Shown: positions 43,861 to 53,049, counted from the stretch's first letter. The stretch is 64,000 nucleotides of DNA from Sphingomonas sp. Leaf32 (GCF_001421765.1 NZ_LMLA01000005.1:1-64000), one strand, 5' to 3'. Made by a program: numbers and translations. The notes: generated by a model not told the origin, from the letters alone.

Positions 43861-46179
43861 TCAATTGCGCAGCGGCTTGCCCGTCTGCAGCACATGGGTC
43901 ACGCGGTCCTGCGTGCGGGTGTCGCGCATCGCGTCGAGGAATACCCGACGTTCCAGCGTCAGCAGCGCATCCTCGGTCACGACATCAATGATGTCGGTGT
44001 CGCCGCCGGTCAGCACCTCGGCCACGCGGCCCGACACCACTTCGTCATAGGGCGTCGCCAGCCCCTTCGCGCGGAAGCCGCGCACGACATCGGCGATGGC
44101 GATGCGGCCGCTCTCACCCGGCAGGCGGAACACCGGCGGTTCCGGCGGGGCATAGCCGTCGACCAGCGCCAGCGCCTTGCGCTTCGCATCGGCCAGCAGC
44201 CGGTCGCGGTTCATGGTGATGCCGTCGGTGGCACGCAGGAAGTGCAGCTCGCGCGCCTCGGCGGCCGATTTCGACACCTTGGCGGTCGAGATCGTTTCGA
44301 ACGCGACGCCCACCGCCGGCATCGGCCCGCGCGGGGTGCCCTTGGCCTTGGCTATCCGGTCGAGCAGCTCGCCATGCCCGCCCCATCCGGGCACGAGGCC
44401 TGCGCCGGCCTCGACCAGTCCCATATAGGTTTCGGCATGGGCCTGGATCGCATCGGCGTGGAGCGAAATCTCGCACCCGCCGCCCAGCGCCATACCGGCG
44501 GGCGCGGCGACCACCGGGAAGGGGGCGTATTTCAACGCCTTGAACGCGGCCTGCCCGCCGGCGATCATCGCCTCGATCTGTTCCCACGCGCCGGACTTCA
44601 CCGCCCAGAGTGCGAAGAACAGGTTCGCGCCGACGGTGAAGTTCGCGGCGTCGGTATAGAGCACCAGCGCCTTGTACTTCGCCTGCACCAGCGGGATGGT
44701 CTCGTTCAGCAGCGCCACGACCTTGTCGTCGAGCGCGTTGCTCTTGCCCGTGAACTCGAAGCAGACGACGCCGTCGCCGACGTCCCACAAGGCCGCCGAT
44801 TCGTTGCTTAGCACCGGTGCGGAGCGCAGCTTGACGTCGGCGAGCAGCAGCACGCCCTCGCCCCGCACGACATCGGCGTAATCGCCAGCGGTCGTCAGAT
44901 ACTGACGCTTGCCGCCCTCGACCCGGTAGAAGCTGCGGTCGCCCACCGTGTCGAGGATCGCGGGAACGTCGCGCCCCTCGGCCCGCAACCGCGCCGCGAG
45001 CTTCGCCGCGCCGATGCGGTCGATCAGCTCGAACGGGCCGTATTTCCAGTTATAGCCGAGCTTCATCGCGTCATCGATCGCGACGATGTCGTCGGCCGCT
45101 TCGCCGACCAGCATCGCGGCATAGGGCAGCACCGCCCTAAGGATCGCCCAGGCATAGTCGCCGGCGGGACCGTCCAGTTCGATCAGCTTGCCCAGGTCTT
45201 TCGCCGCATCGGCGGGCAGGTCGGGCGGAATCTGCTGTTCGCGATAGTCGCCGGTGGTGAGGTCGAGCGCGAACTTGGTGCGCGTCACCTTGTCGAACCG
45301 GTAGAAACCGCCCTTGCCCTTGCGGCCGGTATACCCCTCCGCGATCATCCGGTCGACCAAAGGCATTGGCCGCACCGTGTCGAAATAGGGATCACCCTTG
45401 GGCAGCGTCGCGGTCAGGCTTTTCGACAGCAGCGGCATCAGGTCGATGCCGACCAGATCGACGAGGCCGAAGATGCCGGTCTTGGGCACGCCCATCGGCC
45501 GCCCGCCGATCTGGTCGGCCTGTTCGACGGTGAGGCCCAGGTCCATCGCCGCGTTGATCGCGACCGCCAGCCAATAGGTGCCGATGCGGTTGGCGATGAA
45601 GCCCGGCGTGTCCTTCGCCCGCACGATCCGCTTGCCGAGGTTGCGGTCGACGAAATCCTCGACCTTCCCCGCCACCGCCGGATCGGTATCGCGCCCACGC
45701 ACGATCTCGATCAGGCGCATGTAGCGCGGCGGGTTGAAGAAATGGGTGATGAGGAAATCGGCGCGGAACCCCTCGCCCCGCCCCGCTACCAGATGGTCGA
45801 GCGGGATGGTGGAGGTGTTGGACGACACCGCCGTGCCGGGACGCTTCAGCGCCTCGATCCGGGCATAGAGCGCCTGCTTGATGTCGAGCCGTTCGACCAC
45901 CGCCTCGACGATCCAGTCGCATTCGGCGATGCGCTCCAGATGGTCGTCGATATTGCCGGTCTCGACCAGCTTCGCCGCGCCCTTCGACATGAACGGTGCG
46001 GGATCGGTCTTGAGCATCCGCGCGACCGCCGCTTTGGCCACCGCGTCACGGTCGGGACCGTCCTTGGCGATGTCGAGCAGCAGCACCGGTACCCCGGCAT
46101 TGGCGACATGCGCGGCGATGCCCGCGCCCATCACCCCTGCGCCGATGACGCAGACCTTGCGGATCGCCGTGTCCATCAT
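43861..46179 (-). CDS. 3-hydroxyacyl-CoA dehydrogenase/enoyl-CoA hydratase fusion
   Basis: The 772-residue protein has an N-terminal NAD-binding 3-hydroxyacyl-CoA dehydrogenase part (CVIGAGVMGAGIAAHVANAG; SSNTSTIPLDHL; THFFNPPRYMRLIEIVRG) and a C-terminal crotonase-type part (ALVLYTDAANFTVGANLFFA; GMALGGGCEISLHADAIQAH). The order, dehydrogenase first, is that of FadN-type proteins rather than FadB/FadJ. It would catalyse two steps of fatty-acid or branched-chain acyl-CoA oxidation. The first ATG (46179) overlaps the thiolase stop (ATGA). It forms an operon with the thiolase under a divergent MerR-type regulator. Confidence 0.92.
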   Translation of the reverse strand: MMDTAIRKVCVIGAGVMGAGIAAHVANAGVPVLLLDIAKDGPDRDAVAKAAVARMLKTDPAPFMSKGAAKLVETGNIDDHLERIAECDWIVEAVVERLDIKQALYARIEALKRPGTAVSSNTSTIPLDHLVAGRGEGFRADFLITHFFNPPRYMRLIEIVRGRDTDPAVAGKVEDFVDRNLGKRIVRAKDTPGFIANRIGTYWLAVAINAAMDLGLTVEQADQIGGRPMGVPKTGIFGLVDLVGIDLMPLLSKSLTATLPKGDPYFDTVRPMPLVDRMIAEGYTGRKGKGGFYRFDKVTRTKFALDLTTGDYREQQIPPDLPADAAKDLGKLIELDGPAGDYAWAILRAVLPYAAMLVGEAADDIVAIDDAMKLGYNWKYGPFELIDRIGAAKLAARLRAEGRDVPAILDTVGDRSFYRVEGGKRQYLTTAGDYADVVRGEGVLLLADVKLRSAPVLSNESAALWDVGDGVVCFEFTGKSNALDDKVVALLNETIPLVQAKYKALVLYTDAANFTVGANLFFALWAVKSGAWEQIEAMIAGGQAAFKALKYAPFPVVAAPAGMALGGGCEISLHADAIQAHAETYMGLVEAGAGLVPGWGGHGELLDRIAKAKGTPRGPMPAVGVAFETISTAKVSKSAAEARELHFLRATDGITMNRDRLLADAKRKALALVDGYAPPEPPVFRLPGESGRIAIADVVRGFRAKGLATPYDEVVSGRVAEVLTGGDTDIIDVVTEDALLTLERRVFLDAMRDTRTQDRVTHVLQTGKPLRN

Positions 46180-47309
46180 GCCCGCTCCAGCACGGTGGCG
46201 ATGCCCTGCCCGCCGCCGATGCACTGGGTCGCCAGCGCATAGCGACCGCCCTCGCGTGCCAGCAGCGCCGCCGCCTTGCCAACGATGCGCGCACCGGTCG
46301 CGCCGAGCGGATGGCCGATCGCGATCGCGCCGCCGTCGAGGTTGATCGCCTCGTCCCTGATCCCGAGGTCGCGGATGCAGGCGATCGCCTGTGCCGCGAA
46401 CGCCTCGTTGATCTCGACCACGTCGATGTCGCCGATGGTCAGCCCGGCGCGCTCCAGCGCCTTTTTCGACGCGCCGATCGGCCCCAGTCCCATCGTCTCC
46501 GGCGCGCAGCCCGAAATGCCGATCGCCTTGATGCGGGCGAGGATGGTCAGGCCGTGCTTCGTGGCGAAGTCTTCCGACGTCACCAGCACCGCGCTGGCGC
46601 CGTCGGTCAGCGGCGAGGAGGTGCCGGCGGTGACCGATCCGTCCTGGCGGAAGGCCGGCTTCAGGCCCGACAGCGCCTCGGCGGTGGTGTCGCCGCGGAT
46701 CGTGCCGTCCTCGCTGACCGTGCCGCTTTTGGTCTGGATCGGGATGATTTCGTCGGTCAGTCGGCCTTCGTTGCGCGCGGCGGCCGCCTTGCGCTGGCTG
46801 GCGACGGCGAAGGCGTCCTGCTCGTCGCGGGTGATCTGATATTGGGTCGCGACGTTTTCCGCCGTGTCGCCCATGCCCATATAGGCCCCGGCGCTTTTCG
46901 CGGCGAGCGCGGGGTTGGGCAGCGGATTGTAGCCGCCCATCGGCACGCGGCTCATCGATTCGAGGCCGGCACAGATGAACGCCTCGCCAGCACCCACTTC
47001 GATCTGCCCGGCGGCGATGTGGATCGCGCTCATCGACGACCCGCAGAAACGGTTGACCGTCATCCCGCCGACCGACAGCGGCAGGTCGCCCAGCAGCGCC
47101 ACCATCCGCGCGACGTTGAAGCCCTGCTCCCCTTCCGGAAAGGCGCAGCCCATCACCACGTCCTCGATCTCCGCGGCATCGACGCCGGTGCGCTCGATCA
47201 GGCCGCGCACGACCTGCGCCGCCAGATCCTCCGGCCGGACCCGCGCCAGCGCGCCCTTGCCCGCCAGATGAAAGGGCGAGCGAACATAGCCTGCGATTAC
47301 GGCCTTCAT
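46176..47309 (-). CDS. Acetyl-CoA acyltransferase (thiolase)
   Basis: The 377-residue thiolase has the nucleophile Cys89 (TVNRFCGSSMSAIH), NEAFAAQ, His333 in IGHPLGATGAR and the second catalytic Cys363 in CIGGGQG. It cleaves 3-ketoacyl-CoA, completing the cycle begun by the fused dehydrogenase-hydratase encoded next. The start at 47309 gives the family N-terminus (MKAVIAGYVRSPF) with AAGGA upstream. It is the first gene of the operon and is divergent from a MerR-type gene. Confidence 0.94.
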   Translation of the reverse strand: MKAVIAGYVRSPFHLAGKGALARVRPEDLAAQVVRGLIERTGVDAAEIEDVVMGCAFPEGEQGFNVARMVALLGDLPLSVGGMTVNRFCGSSMSAIHIAAGQIEVGAGEAFICAGLESMSRVPMGGYNPLPNPALAAKSAGAYMGMGDTAENVATQYQITRDEQDAFAVASQRKAAAARNEGRLTDEIIPIQTKSGTVSEDGTIRGDTTAEALSGLKPAFRQDGSVTAGTSSPLTDGASAVLVTSEDFATKHGLTILARIKAIGISGCAPETMGLGPIGASKKALERAGLTIGDIDVVEINEAFAAQAIACIRDLGIRDEAINLDGGAIAIGHPLGATGARIVGKAAALLAREGGRYALATQCIGGGQGIATVLERA

Positions 47310-47349
47310 CGAAGCGATCCTTCCCATTGTCCGTCCATGCTTGCCATGG

Positions 47350-47383
47350 CTATATGACCTATACGATAGCTATATGTCCTATA
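47350..47383. promoter_or_regulatory. Tandem 14-bp repeats in thiolase/MerR control region
   Basis: CTATATGACCTATA at 47350-47363 and CTATATGTCCTATA at 47370-47383 differ at one base and are spaced exactly 20 bp apart, two helical turns. They lie between the divergent thiolase and MerR genes, about 41 bases from each start or nearer, and are good candidates for the regulator's binding sites. Confidence 0.55.
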
Positions 47384-47425
47384 GGGGATATGGGCGCGAC
47401 GCAATGGCCGGCAAGGACCAGGACG

Positions 47426-47809
47426 ATGGATGATGAACTGACCGGCATCCACGCCGTCGCCGATACACTCGGCATCACGCCGCGCACGCTCAGGCTGTAC
47501 GAGGACAAGGGGCTGATCCATCCGGTGCGCGTCGGCAACAACCGCGCCTACAGCCACCGCGACATCGTGCGGATGCGGCTGATCCTGCGCGGCAAGCGCC
47601 TGGGCTTCACCCTGCGCGAGATTCAGGAGTTTCTCGACCTCTACAGCAGCGACCCCGACCAGGACGAACAGATGCGGACGCTGGCGGAGCGGTGCCGCAG
47701 CCGGATCGACGCGCTGAACCTGCAACGCCAGGCGCTGGAAGAGACGGTGGCGGAACTGGAGGAACTGGAACAGACCGCCCTCGCCCACCGCTGCAAGACA
47801 GGGCGGTGA
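47426..47809 (+). CDS. MerR-family regulator
   Basis: The 127-residue protein has a MerR DNA-binding domain (IHAVADTLGITPRTLRLYED, KGLIHPVRVGNNRAYSHRDI) followed by the long dimerisation helix (LNLQRQALEETVAELEELEQ). It lacks the metal-binding Cys pattern of CueR or MerR proper, and resembles LiuR-type regulators of branched-chain and fatty acyl-CoA breakdown. The ATG at 47426 follows AGGACCAGGA; upstream in-frame codons look non-coding. It probably regulates the divergent thiolase operon. Confidence 0.85.
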   Translation: MDDELTGIHAVADTLGITPRTLRLYEDKGLIHPVRVGNNRAYSHRDIVRMRLILRGKRLGFTLREIQEFLDLYSSDPDQDEQMRTLAERCRSRIDALNLQRQALEETVAELEELEQTALAHRCKTGR

Positions 47810-47871
47810 GAGCGGACTTGCGCGATCGCGCCGGACCGCGCACGCTTCGGGTTCAGGGGTTGGAGAATGCC

Positions 47872-49257
47872 ATGCGGATGCTGCTTGCCACCATCGGTGC
47901 CACCACATTGCTGTGCGCCGGCCTCGCGCGGGCGCAGGATGCGCCGGTTACGCCATCGGGCAGGGAAGCGCTGACGCTGCTGACCGACGGGGTGAAGTTC
48001 CAGACGGTCGCCGGGCGCGGGCAGGTGCCGGCCTATGCCGAGTATCTGAAGGCGAAGCTGCTGTCCGCCGGGTTCGCCCCCGCCGACGTGACGTTCGTGG
48101 CCATGGGCGAAACCGGCTATCTGACCGCGCGCATTCCCGGCCGCGACCGCACGGCGAAGCCGACCGTCGTGCTGGCGCATATGGACGTGGTGGAGGCCGA
48201 TCCGAAGGACTGGACCCGCGATCCGTTCGTGCCGGTGGTCGAGGGCGGCTATGTCTTCGGGCGCGGCAGCCTCGACAACAAGGCCGGGCTGTCGATGGCG
48301 GTCGCGACGCTGATGAAGTTGCGGCGCGAGAAATGGGTGCCGCGGCGCGATGTGGTGCTGGTGCTGACCGGCGACGAGGAAACCACCATGAAGACGACGC
48401 GCGCGGCGGCGGCGGCATTTAAGGATGCCGCGCTGGTGCTGAACGCCGATGCCGGCGGCGGGCTGCTGGGCGATGATGACAAGCCGATCGTGTACGGGCT
48501 GCAAGCGGCGGAGAAGGTCTATGGCGACTGGCATCTGACCATCACCGATCCCGGCGGGCACAGCAGCCGTCCGGGGCCGGACAATGCCATCGCCCATCTG
48601 GCGGCGGCGATCACCCGCATCGCCGCCTATCGTTTCCCGCCGCAGCAGAACGAGATCACGAAGGCGTCGCTGGCCGGCACCGCGACGATGACGCCGGGGC
48701 CGCTGGGCGCGGCGATGAAGGCCTTTGCCGCCGACCCGACCGACACCGCCGCCGCCGACATCCTGTCGGCCGACAAACGCTATATCGGGCAGGTCCGCAC
48801 GACCTGCGTCCCCACCATGTTCAATGGCGGCCACGCGCCCAACGCGCTGCCGCAGCGCGCGGTCGCCAACATCAACTGCCGCATCTTTCCCGGCACGCCG
48901 CGCGCCACGATCGCCGCCAAACTCGTCGAGCTGACCGCCGATCCGAAGATCACCGTCGCGTTCAACGACAATGGCACGATCGAGGCCGGCGCCTCCCCGC
49001 TCGACCCGAAGGTCGTGGCGGCGGTGAAGGCGGCGGTCGCGCAGCGCGCGCCCGGCCTGCTGGTCGTGCCGATGCAGGAAGCGGGCGCGACCGATTCGAT
49101 GCACTTCCGCGCCTATGGCATCCCCAGCTTCGGGGTGGGCGGCGTGTTCATGAAGCCCGGCGACAGCTTCGCCCATGGGCTGAACGAACGGGTGCCGGTG
49201 GCGACCTTCGATCCGGGCATCGCGTGGTGGGAAACGCTGCTGAAGACGCTTGGGTGA
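47872..49257 (+). CDS. Secreted M20/M25/M40 family metallopeptidase
   Basis: The 461-residue protein has a signal peptide (LLATIGATTLLCAGLARAQD) and the M20 zinc motifs: VVLAHMDVVEAD (first His and Asp), GRGSLDNKAGLSMA (bridging Asp), GDEETTM (catalytic Glu and ligand) and a late HGLNERV His. A dimerisation lid domain lies between. It would trim peptides or N-acyl amino acids in the periplasm. The ATG at 47872 follows GGAG. It stands alone after the MerR gene. Confidence 0.9.
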   Translation: MRMLLATIGATTLLCAGLARAQDAPVTPSGREALTLLTDGVKFQTVAGRGQVPAYAEYLKAKLLSAGFAPADVTFVAMGETGYLTARIPGRDRTAKPTVVLAHMDVVEADPKDWTRDPFVPVVEGGYVFGRGSLDNKAGLSMAVATLMKLRREKWVPRRDVVLVLTGDEETTMKTTRAAAAAFKDAALVLNADAGGGLLGDDDKPIVYGLQAAEKVYGDWHLTITDPGGHSSRPGPDNAIAHLAAAITRIAAYRFPPQQNEITKASLAGTATMTPGPLGAAMKAFAADPTDTAAADILSADKRYIGQVRTTCVPTMFNGGHAPNALPQRAVANINCRIFPGTPRATIAAKLVELTADPKITVAFNDNGTIEAGASPLDPKVVAAVKAAVAQRAPGLLVVPMQEAGATDSMHFRAYGIPSFGVGGVFMKPGDSFAHGLNERVPVATFDPGIAWWETLLKTLG

Positions 49258-49338
49258 GGCCCCGCGTCGGCAACCGTGCGACAGGCCCGACGGACGCCAC
49301 GAAACGGTCGACAGCAGCAACGCCCCCGCCGCCCCGAC

Positions 49339-49445
49339 GTCACCCCGGACTTGTTCCGGGGTCCACCGAGCCGCGATCGCGGTCGATAGAGGCTCAAACC
49401 GCACCGATTGCCGCGCCGTGGACCCCGGAACAAGTCCGGGGTGAC
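49339..49445. repeat. Dispersed 107-bp inverted-end element, type 1 (copy D)
   Basis: This is the cleanest copy: GTCACCCCGGACTTGTTCCG and CGGAACAAGTCCGGGGTGAC enclose GCCGCGATCGCGGTCGATAG and CACCGATTGCCGCGCCGTGG, nearly identical to copy A. The right flank GGCGTCGATCAGGAACGACA matches copy B. It lies downstream of the M20 peptidase. Confidence 0.88.
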
Positions 49446-49511
49446 GGATAGGCCGGAGGCGTCGATCAGGAACGACACCGGCAGCAGGCGAATGTCGATC
49501 GGCCCTATAAC

Positions 49512-49593
49512 GTCATTCCAGCGAAGGCTGGAATCTCCCGGTTGCAGCGCGCCGCAGGAACCGCTGGAGGCCCCAGCCTTCGCCAAGGCGACG
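49512..49593. repeat. Dispersed short palindromic element, type 2
   Basis: GTCATTCCAGCGAAGGCTGG at the left and CCAGCCTTCGCCAAGGCGAC at the right are near inverted copies. The left end is the same type as at 6945. With copy D it fills the 344-bp gap between the M20 peptidase and TerC genes; no gene was seen in that gap. Confidence 0.65.
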
Positions 49594-49601
49594 GATCGCG
49601 A

Positions 49602-50258
49602 TCAGCCGAACAGCGCCAGAACGCCCCGCGACGGATCGACCAGCCCTTCGTAGATCATCTTGCACGCGACATAGACGATGACGGCAAGGCCAATATAGGC
49701 GACCCAGCGATAGCGCTCGATCACCCGCGCCAGCACGTTCGCCGCAACGCCCATCAGCGCGACCGACAGGATCAGGCCGATGGCCAGGATGCCCGGATGA
49801 TCGCGCGCCGCGCCGGCGACGGCCAGCACATTGTCGAGGCTCATCGACACGTCGGCGATCGCCACCGCCCATGCGGCACTGGCGAAGCTGCGCGGCGCGG
49901 CGGCCTTCAGCGCGGTTTCGTCGGTGCCGTCGCCGCCGCCGTCCTTCAGCTCGCGCCACATCTTCCACGCGACCCACACCAGCAGCAGGCCACCGGCAAA
50001 GACCAGCCCGGTGACCTGCAGCAACTGCGTCACGACCAGCGCGAAGGCGACGCGCAGCACCAGCGCCGCGCCGACGCCGATCAGGATGACCTTGCGCCGC
50101 ATGTCGGCCGGCAGGCCGGCGGCCAGCGCGCCGACGACGATCGCATTGTCGGCGGCCAGCATCACGTCGATCAGCACCACTTGCCCGAAGGCGGCCAGCG
50201 CGGACGGGCTGCCGATATTGGTGAAATCGGCGACGATATGGTTCCAGAGTTCGTTCAT
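49602..50258 (-). CDS. TerC family membrane protein (YjbE type)
   Basis: The 218-residue protein has about seven membrane segments and the two TerC acidic motifs, VLIDVMLAADNAIVVGALAA and AVAIADVSMSLDNVLAVAGA, whose Asp and Asn residues form the ion site. Members export manganese or load it into secreted proteins, and some act in tellurium resistance. The short form without a CBS domain is the YjbE type. It is convergent with the M20 gene and divergent from a secreted hypothetical gene. Confidence 0.9.
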   Translation of the reverse strand: MNELWNHIVADFTNIGSPSALAAFGQVVLIDVMLAADNAIVVGALAAGLPADMRRKVILIGVGAALVLRVAFALVVTQLLQVTGLVFAGGLLLVWVAWKMWRELKDGGGDGTDETALKAAAPRSFASAAWAVAIADVSMSLDNVLAVAGAARDHPGILAIGLILSVALMGVAANVLARVIERYRWVAYIGLAVIVYVACKMIYEGLVDPSRGVLALFG

Positions 50259-50390
50259 CGGGGCAGCCTATAGCGGGAAAGCGGCGCGGGGCCAGCGCCG
50301 CGCGTGTTCCAGACGGATCGACTTGCCGAACCGGCGGGGCGGGGCGAGGTTCCGCATGGCCCGGACGCCCGGATCGTGGCAGGTTGCGGC

Positions 50391-51089
50391 ATGAACCGCC
50401 TTGTCCCGATCGCCGCTCTCGTCCTCGCCCCTGCCGCGCCTGCCCCGGCACAGGCGCCGCCGGGCTATGACGTCGCCGAACGGACGCGGGCGCTGGCGTT
50501 CGATCCCGGTCGCTTCTTTGTGGAACGGCCGCAACCGGCGATGGCGATCCGCTATCTGGGCGACGATTACGCCATGCCGGTCTACGCGATCGCGGTCCGT
50601 AAGGGCTGCGTCGATACCGATGACGGCGACGCCAGACTGACATGCGGCCAGCGCCTGATCGCCCGGATGGTCCGCGCGCCGTTTTCCGGCACGCCCCGCC
50701 GCCCGCGCGAACGGGGCTATCGCCTGATCGGCACGCTGGCACGCGCGCACCCCGACAGCGACGACGCGCTACGCCAGGGGCTGGACGCGGCCGGGCTGGA
50801 CTGGGTCGAGGCCGATGTGCGGCAATGTCCGAAGGCGATGGCGCAACTGGCCACCCTCCCCGACCAGCGGTTCGCCGCCGGCATCGATTTCGACCGGCGG
50901 CTGTCGGAGATCGTGCTCCATGCCGACACGATCCGGTTCGATCTCGACGACTTCCATCTCCGCGCCCGCTATGAGGGCTGGCTGAAGCCCGGCACCGCCG
51001 GCGTATGGGCCGATGGCTTCGCGGCGAGCCTGGAGGGATGCTGGAAACCGGCCACCGCGCCGCCGCCGTGGCAGGCGCCGGGGCGGTAG
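50391..51089 (+). CDS. Secreted hypothetical protein
   Basis: The 232-residue protein has a short signal peptide (LVPIAALVLAPAAPAPAQAP) and a mature domain with four conserved-looking Cys residues (KGCVDTDD, LTCGQR, VRQCPKAMAQL, LEGCWKP) that could form two disulfides. I do not recognise a family; such proteins recur in sphingomonads as periplasmic hypotheticals. The ATG at 50391 begins the signal peptide; in-frame codons upstream look non-coding. It is divergent from the TerC gene with no obvious link. Confidence 0.7.
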   Translation: MNRLVPIAALVLAPAAPAPAQAPPGYDVAERTRALAFDPGRFFVERPQPAMAIRYLGDDYAMPVYAIAVRKGCVDTDDGDARLTCGQRLIARMVRAPFSGTPRRPRERGYRLIGTLARAHPDSDDALRQGLDAAGLDWVEADVRQCPKAMAQLATLPDQRFAAGIDFDRRLSEIVLHADTIRFDLDDFHLRARYEGWLKPGTAGVWADGFAASLEGCWKPATAPPPWQAPGR

Positions 51090-51105
51090 GGCCTGCCGCC
51101 CGCTG

Positions 51106-51133
51106 CCGTACCCCCGCGCAGGCAGGGGTACGG
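51106..51133. terminator. Hairpin terminator after secreted hypothetical
   Basis: CCGTACCCC and GGGGTACGG form a 9-bp stem around a 10-base loop, 17 bases after the stop codon at 51089. No T-run follows. Confidence 0.5.
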
Positions 51134-51202
51134 TGTCGCTCTGGGACCGATCGACATTCAGCCAATCCGATGATGATTGCCGAGCGACGTGCAATCCCTT
51201 CC

Positions 51203-51309
51203 GTCACCCCGGGCTTGTTCCGGGGTCCACGGCGCGGCAAACGGTGCGACAAGCACTTCTCAGGACGGCGTGAGCGGCAAAGTGGACCCCGGAACAAGTC
51301 CGGGGTGAC
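51203..51309. repeat. Dispersed 107-bp inverted-end element, type 1 (copy E, different interior)
   Basis: Ends GTCACCCCGGGCTTGTTCCG and CGGAACAAGTCCGGGGTGAC are conserved and the total length is again 107 bp, but the interior (GGCGCGGCAAACGGTGCGAC) differs from copies A, B and D. It fills most of the gap between the hypothetical gene and the M28 peptidase. Confidence 0.8.
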
Positions 51310-51405
51310 GATAGGCCGGTGAATGTCGATCCGACCTGAACGCGGTGCGTCGACACCCGAAGCGGACGAGGCAGGCCCCCGGATCGGGTCCGGGGGCCAC
51401 CCGCC

Positions 51406-53049
51406 CTACTTCCCCCGCGCCGCCGCCGTCGCGTCGCGCGCCGCGCGGAATTCGCTGTCGTTCGACCAGTTCGGCCATGCCCGTCCGTCCGCCAGGCGGC
51501 GGCCGAGTGTGTAGAGGATCGTCATGTCGCTCTGCACGCTGCCGGTATCCCAGTTCGGATCATATTCGTCCGCCGGCTGATGATATTTATCGCGGGTATA
51601 GGCATCGACCAGTTCCTTGCCCCGCGCCTCGCCACCGACGACCAGGTCGCGGCCGGGACTGTAGGACAAGGCCGGCACCCCGCGCTTGGCGAAGGAGAAA
51701 TGGTCGGAGCGGTAGAATAGCCCCGCCTCGGGCCGCGCATCGGGGGTGTAGCGCCGGCCCTGCGCCGCCGCCGATTCGGTCAGCAGCGTCAGCAGGTCGA
51801 GCTTCGCCATGCCGTACATGCTGAAATTGCGCGTCGCCGCCGCGCCGAACGGCCCGTCCATGTTGATGACCCCGGCGGTCGTCGCCAGCGGGCGGAGCGG
51901 GTTGGCGGCATAATATTCGGACCCCAGCAGCCCCTTTTCCTCCGCCGTCACCGCAAGGAACAGGACCGATCGGTCGGGCTTCGGCCCCGTGCCATAGGCG
52001 CGGGCGAGTTCGAGCAGCGCCGCCACCCCCGACGCATTGTCGAGCGCGCCGTTATAGATGCGGTCGCCCTTCGCATCGGGCTGTCCGACGCCCAGATGGT
52101 CCCAGTGCGCCGAATAGATCACGGTTTCGGCCGGGTGTTTCGTGCCGGGCAGGACGCCGGCAACATTGCGCGAGGTGATGACCTCCGGCTTGACGCTATA
52201 GCGCGCGTCGAGCGTAGCCTTCAGCGGAACGGCCCGGAAATCGGCCTTGCGCGCCGCCGCTTTGGCCGCGTCGAAATCCAGCCCCGACCGCTTGAACAGC
52301 TCGACCGCCAGATCGCGCTGGATCCACGCCTCCATCGGCACGTGCGACGCGGTGGGGTCCTTGCGCACGATGTCGAACATCGTGTTGGTGTTCGAATTCC
52401 TGACCGTGGCCCAGCCATAGGAGGCCGGCGCGCTTTCATGCACGATCAGGATGCCGGCCGCGCCCTGCCGCGCCGCTTCCTCGTACTTATAGGTCCAGCG
52501 GCCGTAATAGGTCATCGCCTTGCCGCCGAAATCGCCCTCGCCCCCGTCGAAATCGGGGTCGTTGATCAGGACGACCATGATCTTGCCCTTCAGGTCGACG
52601 CCCTTGAAGTCGTCCCAGTTGCGCTCGGGCGCCTTCACCCCGTAGCCGACGAAAACCAGCGGCGCATTGGCGATCGCGACCGACTGCTGCCCGGTCAGCG
52701 CGGCGCGCACCGCGATCTGATCGCCCTGCGTCAGCGTCTGCTTCGTGCCCGCCGACGTGATCGACAATTGCGGCGTGCCGACGATGTCAGACTTCAGCAG
52801 CGGCACGTCCTGATACCAGCTGCCCTTGTCCCCGGCGGGTTGCAGGCCGGCGGCCTTCATCTGCTCGGCGATATAGGCGATGCTCTTCGCCTCCGCCGGG
52901 GTCGCCGGCCCGCGCCCTTCGAACGCGTCGCTTGCCAGCGTCCGGATGTCGCGCGAGATGCGCTGCACGTCGAAGGTCGGTGCCCTGGGCGCCGGCGCGG
53001 CCACGGCGGCGCTCGACAGCAACAGGCCGGACAGGATCAGACGCTTCAT
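51406..53049 (-). CDS. Secreted M28 family metallopeptidase with PA domain
   Basis: The 547-residue protein has a signal peptide ([17 protein letters not shown]), a PA-type insert (LVFVGYGVKAPERNWDDFKG, KIMVVLINDPDF, GAAGILIVHESAP) and an M28 catalytic domain with the two-zinc motifs (YSAHWDHLGVG, GALDNASGVAALLELA, FLAVTAEEKGLLGSEYYA, FYRSDHFSFAKRGVPAL). It would act as an aminopeptidase or carboxypeptidase outside the inner membrane. The start at 53049 begins the signal peptide. It is a lone gene facing the type 1 repeat. Confidence 0.93.
   Translation of the reverse strand: MKRLILSGLLLSSAAVAAPAPRAPTFDVQRISRDIRTLASDAFEGRGPATPAEAKSIAYIAEQMKAAGLQPAGDKGSWYQDVPLLKSDIVGTPQLSITSAGTKQTLTQGDQIAVRAALTGQQSVAIANAPLVFVGYGVKAPERNWDDFKGVDLKGKIMVVLINDPDFDGGEGDFGGKAMTYYGRWTYKYEEAARQGAAGILIVHESAPASYGWATVRNSNTNTMFDIVRKDPTASHVPMEAWIQRDLAVELFKRSGLDFDAAKAAARKADFRAVPLKATLDARYSVKPEVITSRNVAGVLPGTKHPAETVIYSAHWDHLGVGQPDAKGDRIYNGALDNASGVAALLELARAYGTGPKPDRSVLFLAVTAEEKGLLGSEYYAANPLRPLATTAGVINMDGPFGAAATRNFSMYGMAKLDLLTLLTESAAAQGRRYTPDARPEAGLFYRSDHFSFAKRGVPALSYSPGRDLVVGGEARGKELVDAYTRDKYHQPADEYDPNWDTGSVQSDMTILYTLGRRLADGRAWPNWSNDSEFRAARDATAAARGK

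Noticed and set aside
19931..51309. Dispersed palindromes considered as a CRISPR array or transposon ends
   Set aside because: Units are kilobases apart, lack regular spacers, and no transposase or cas gene lies between them.
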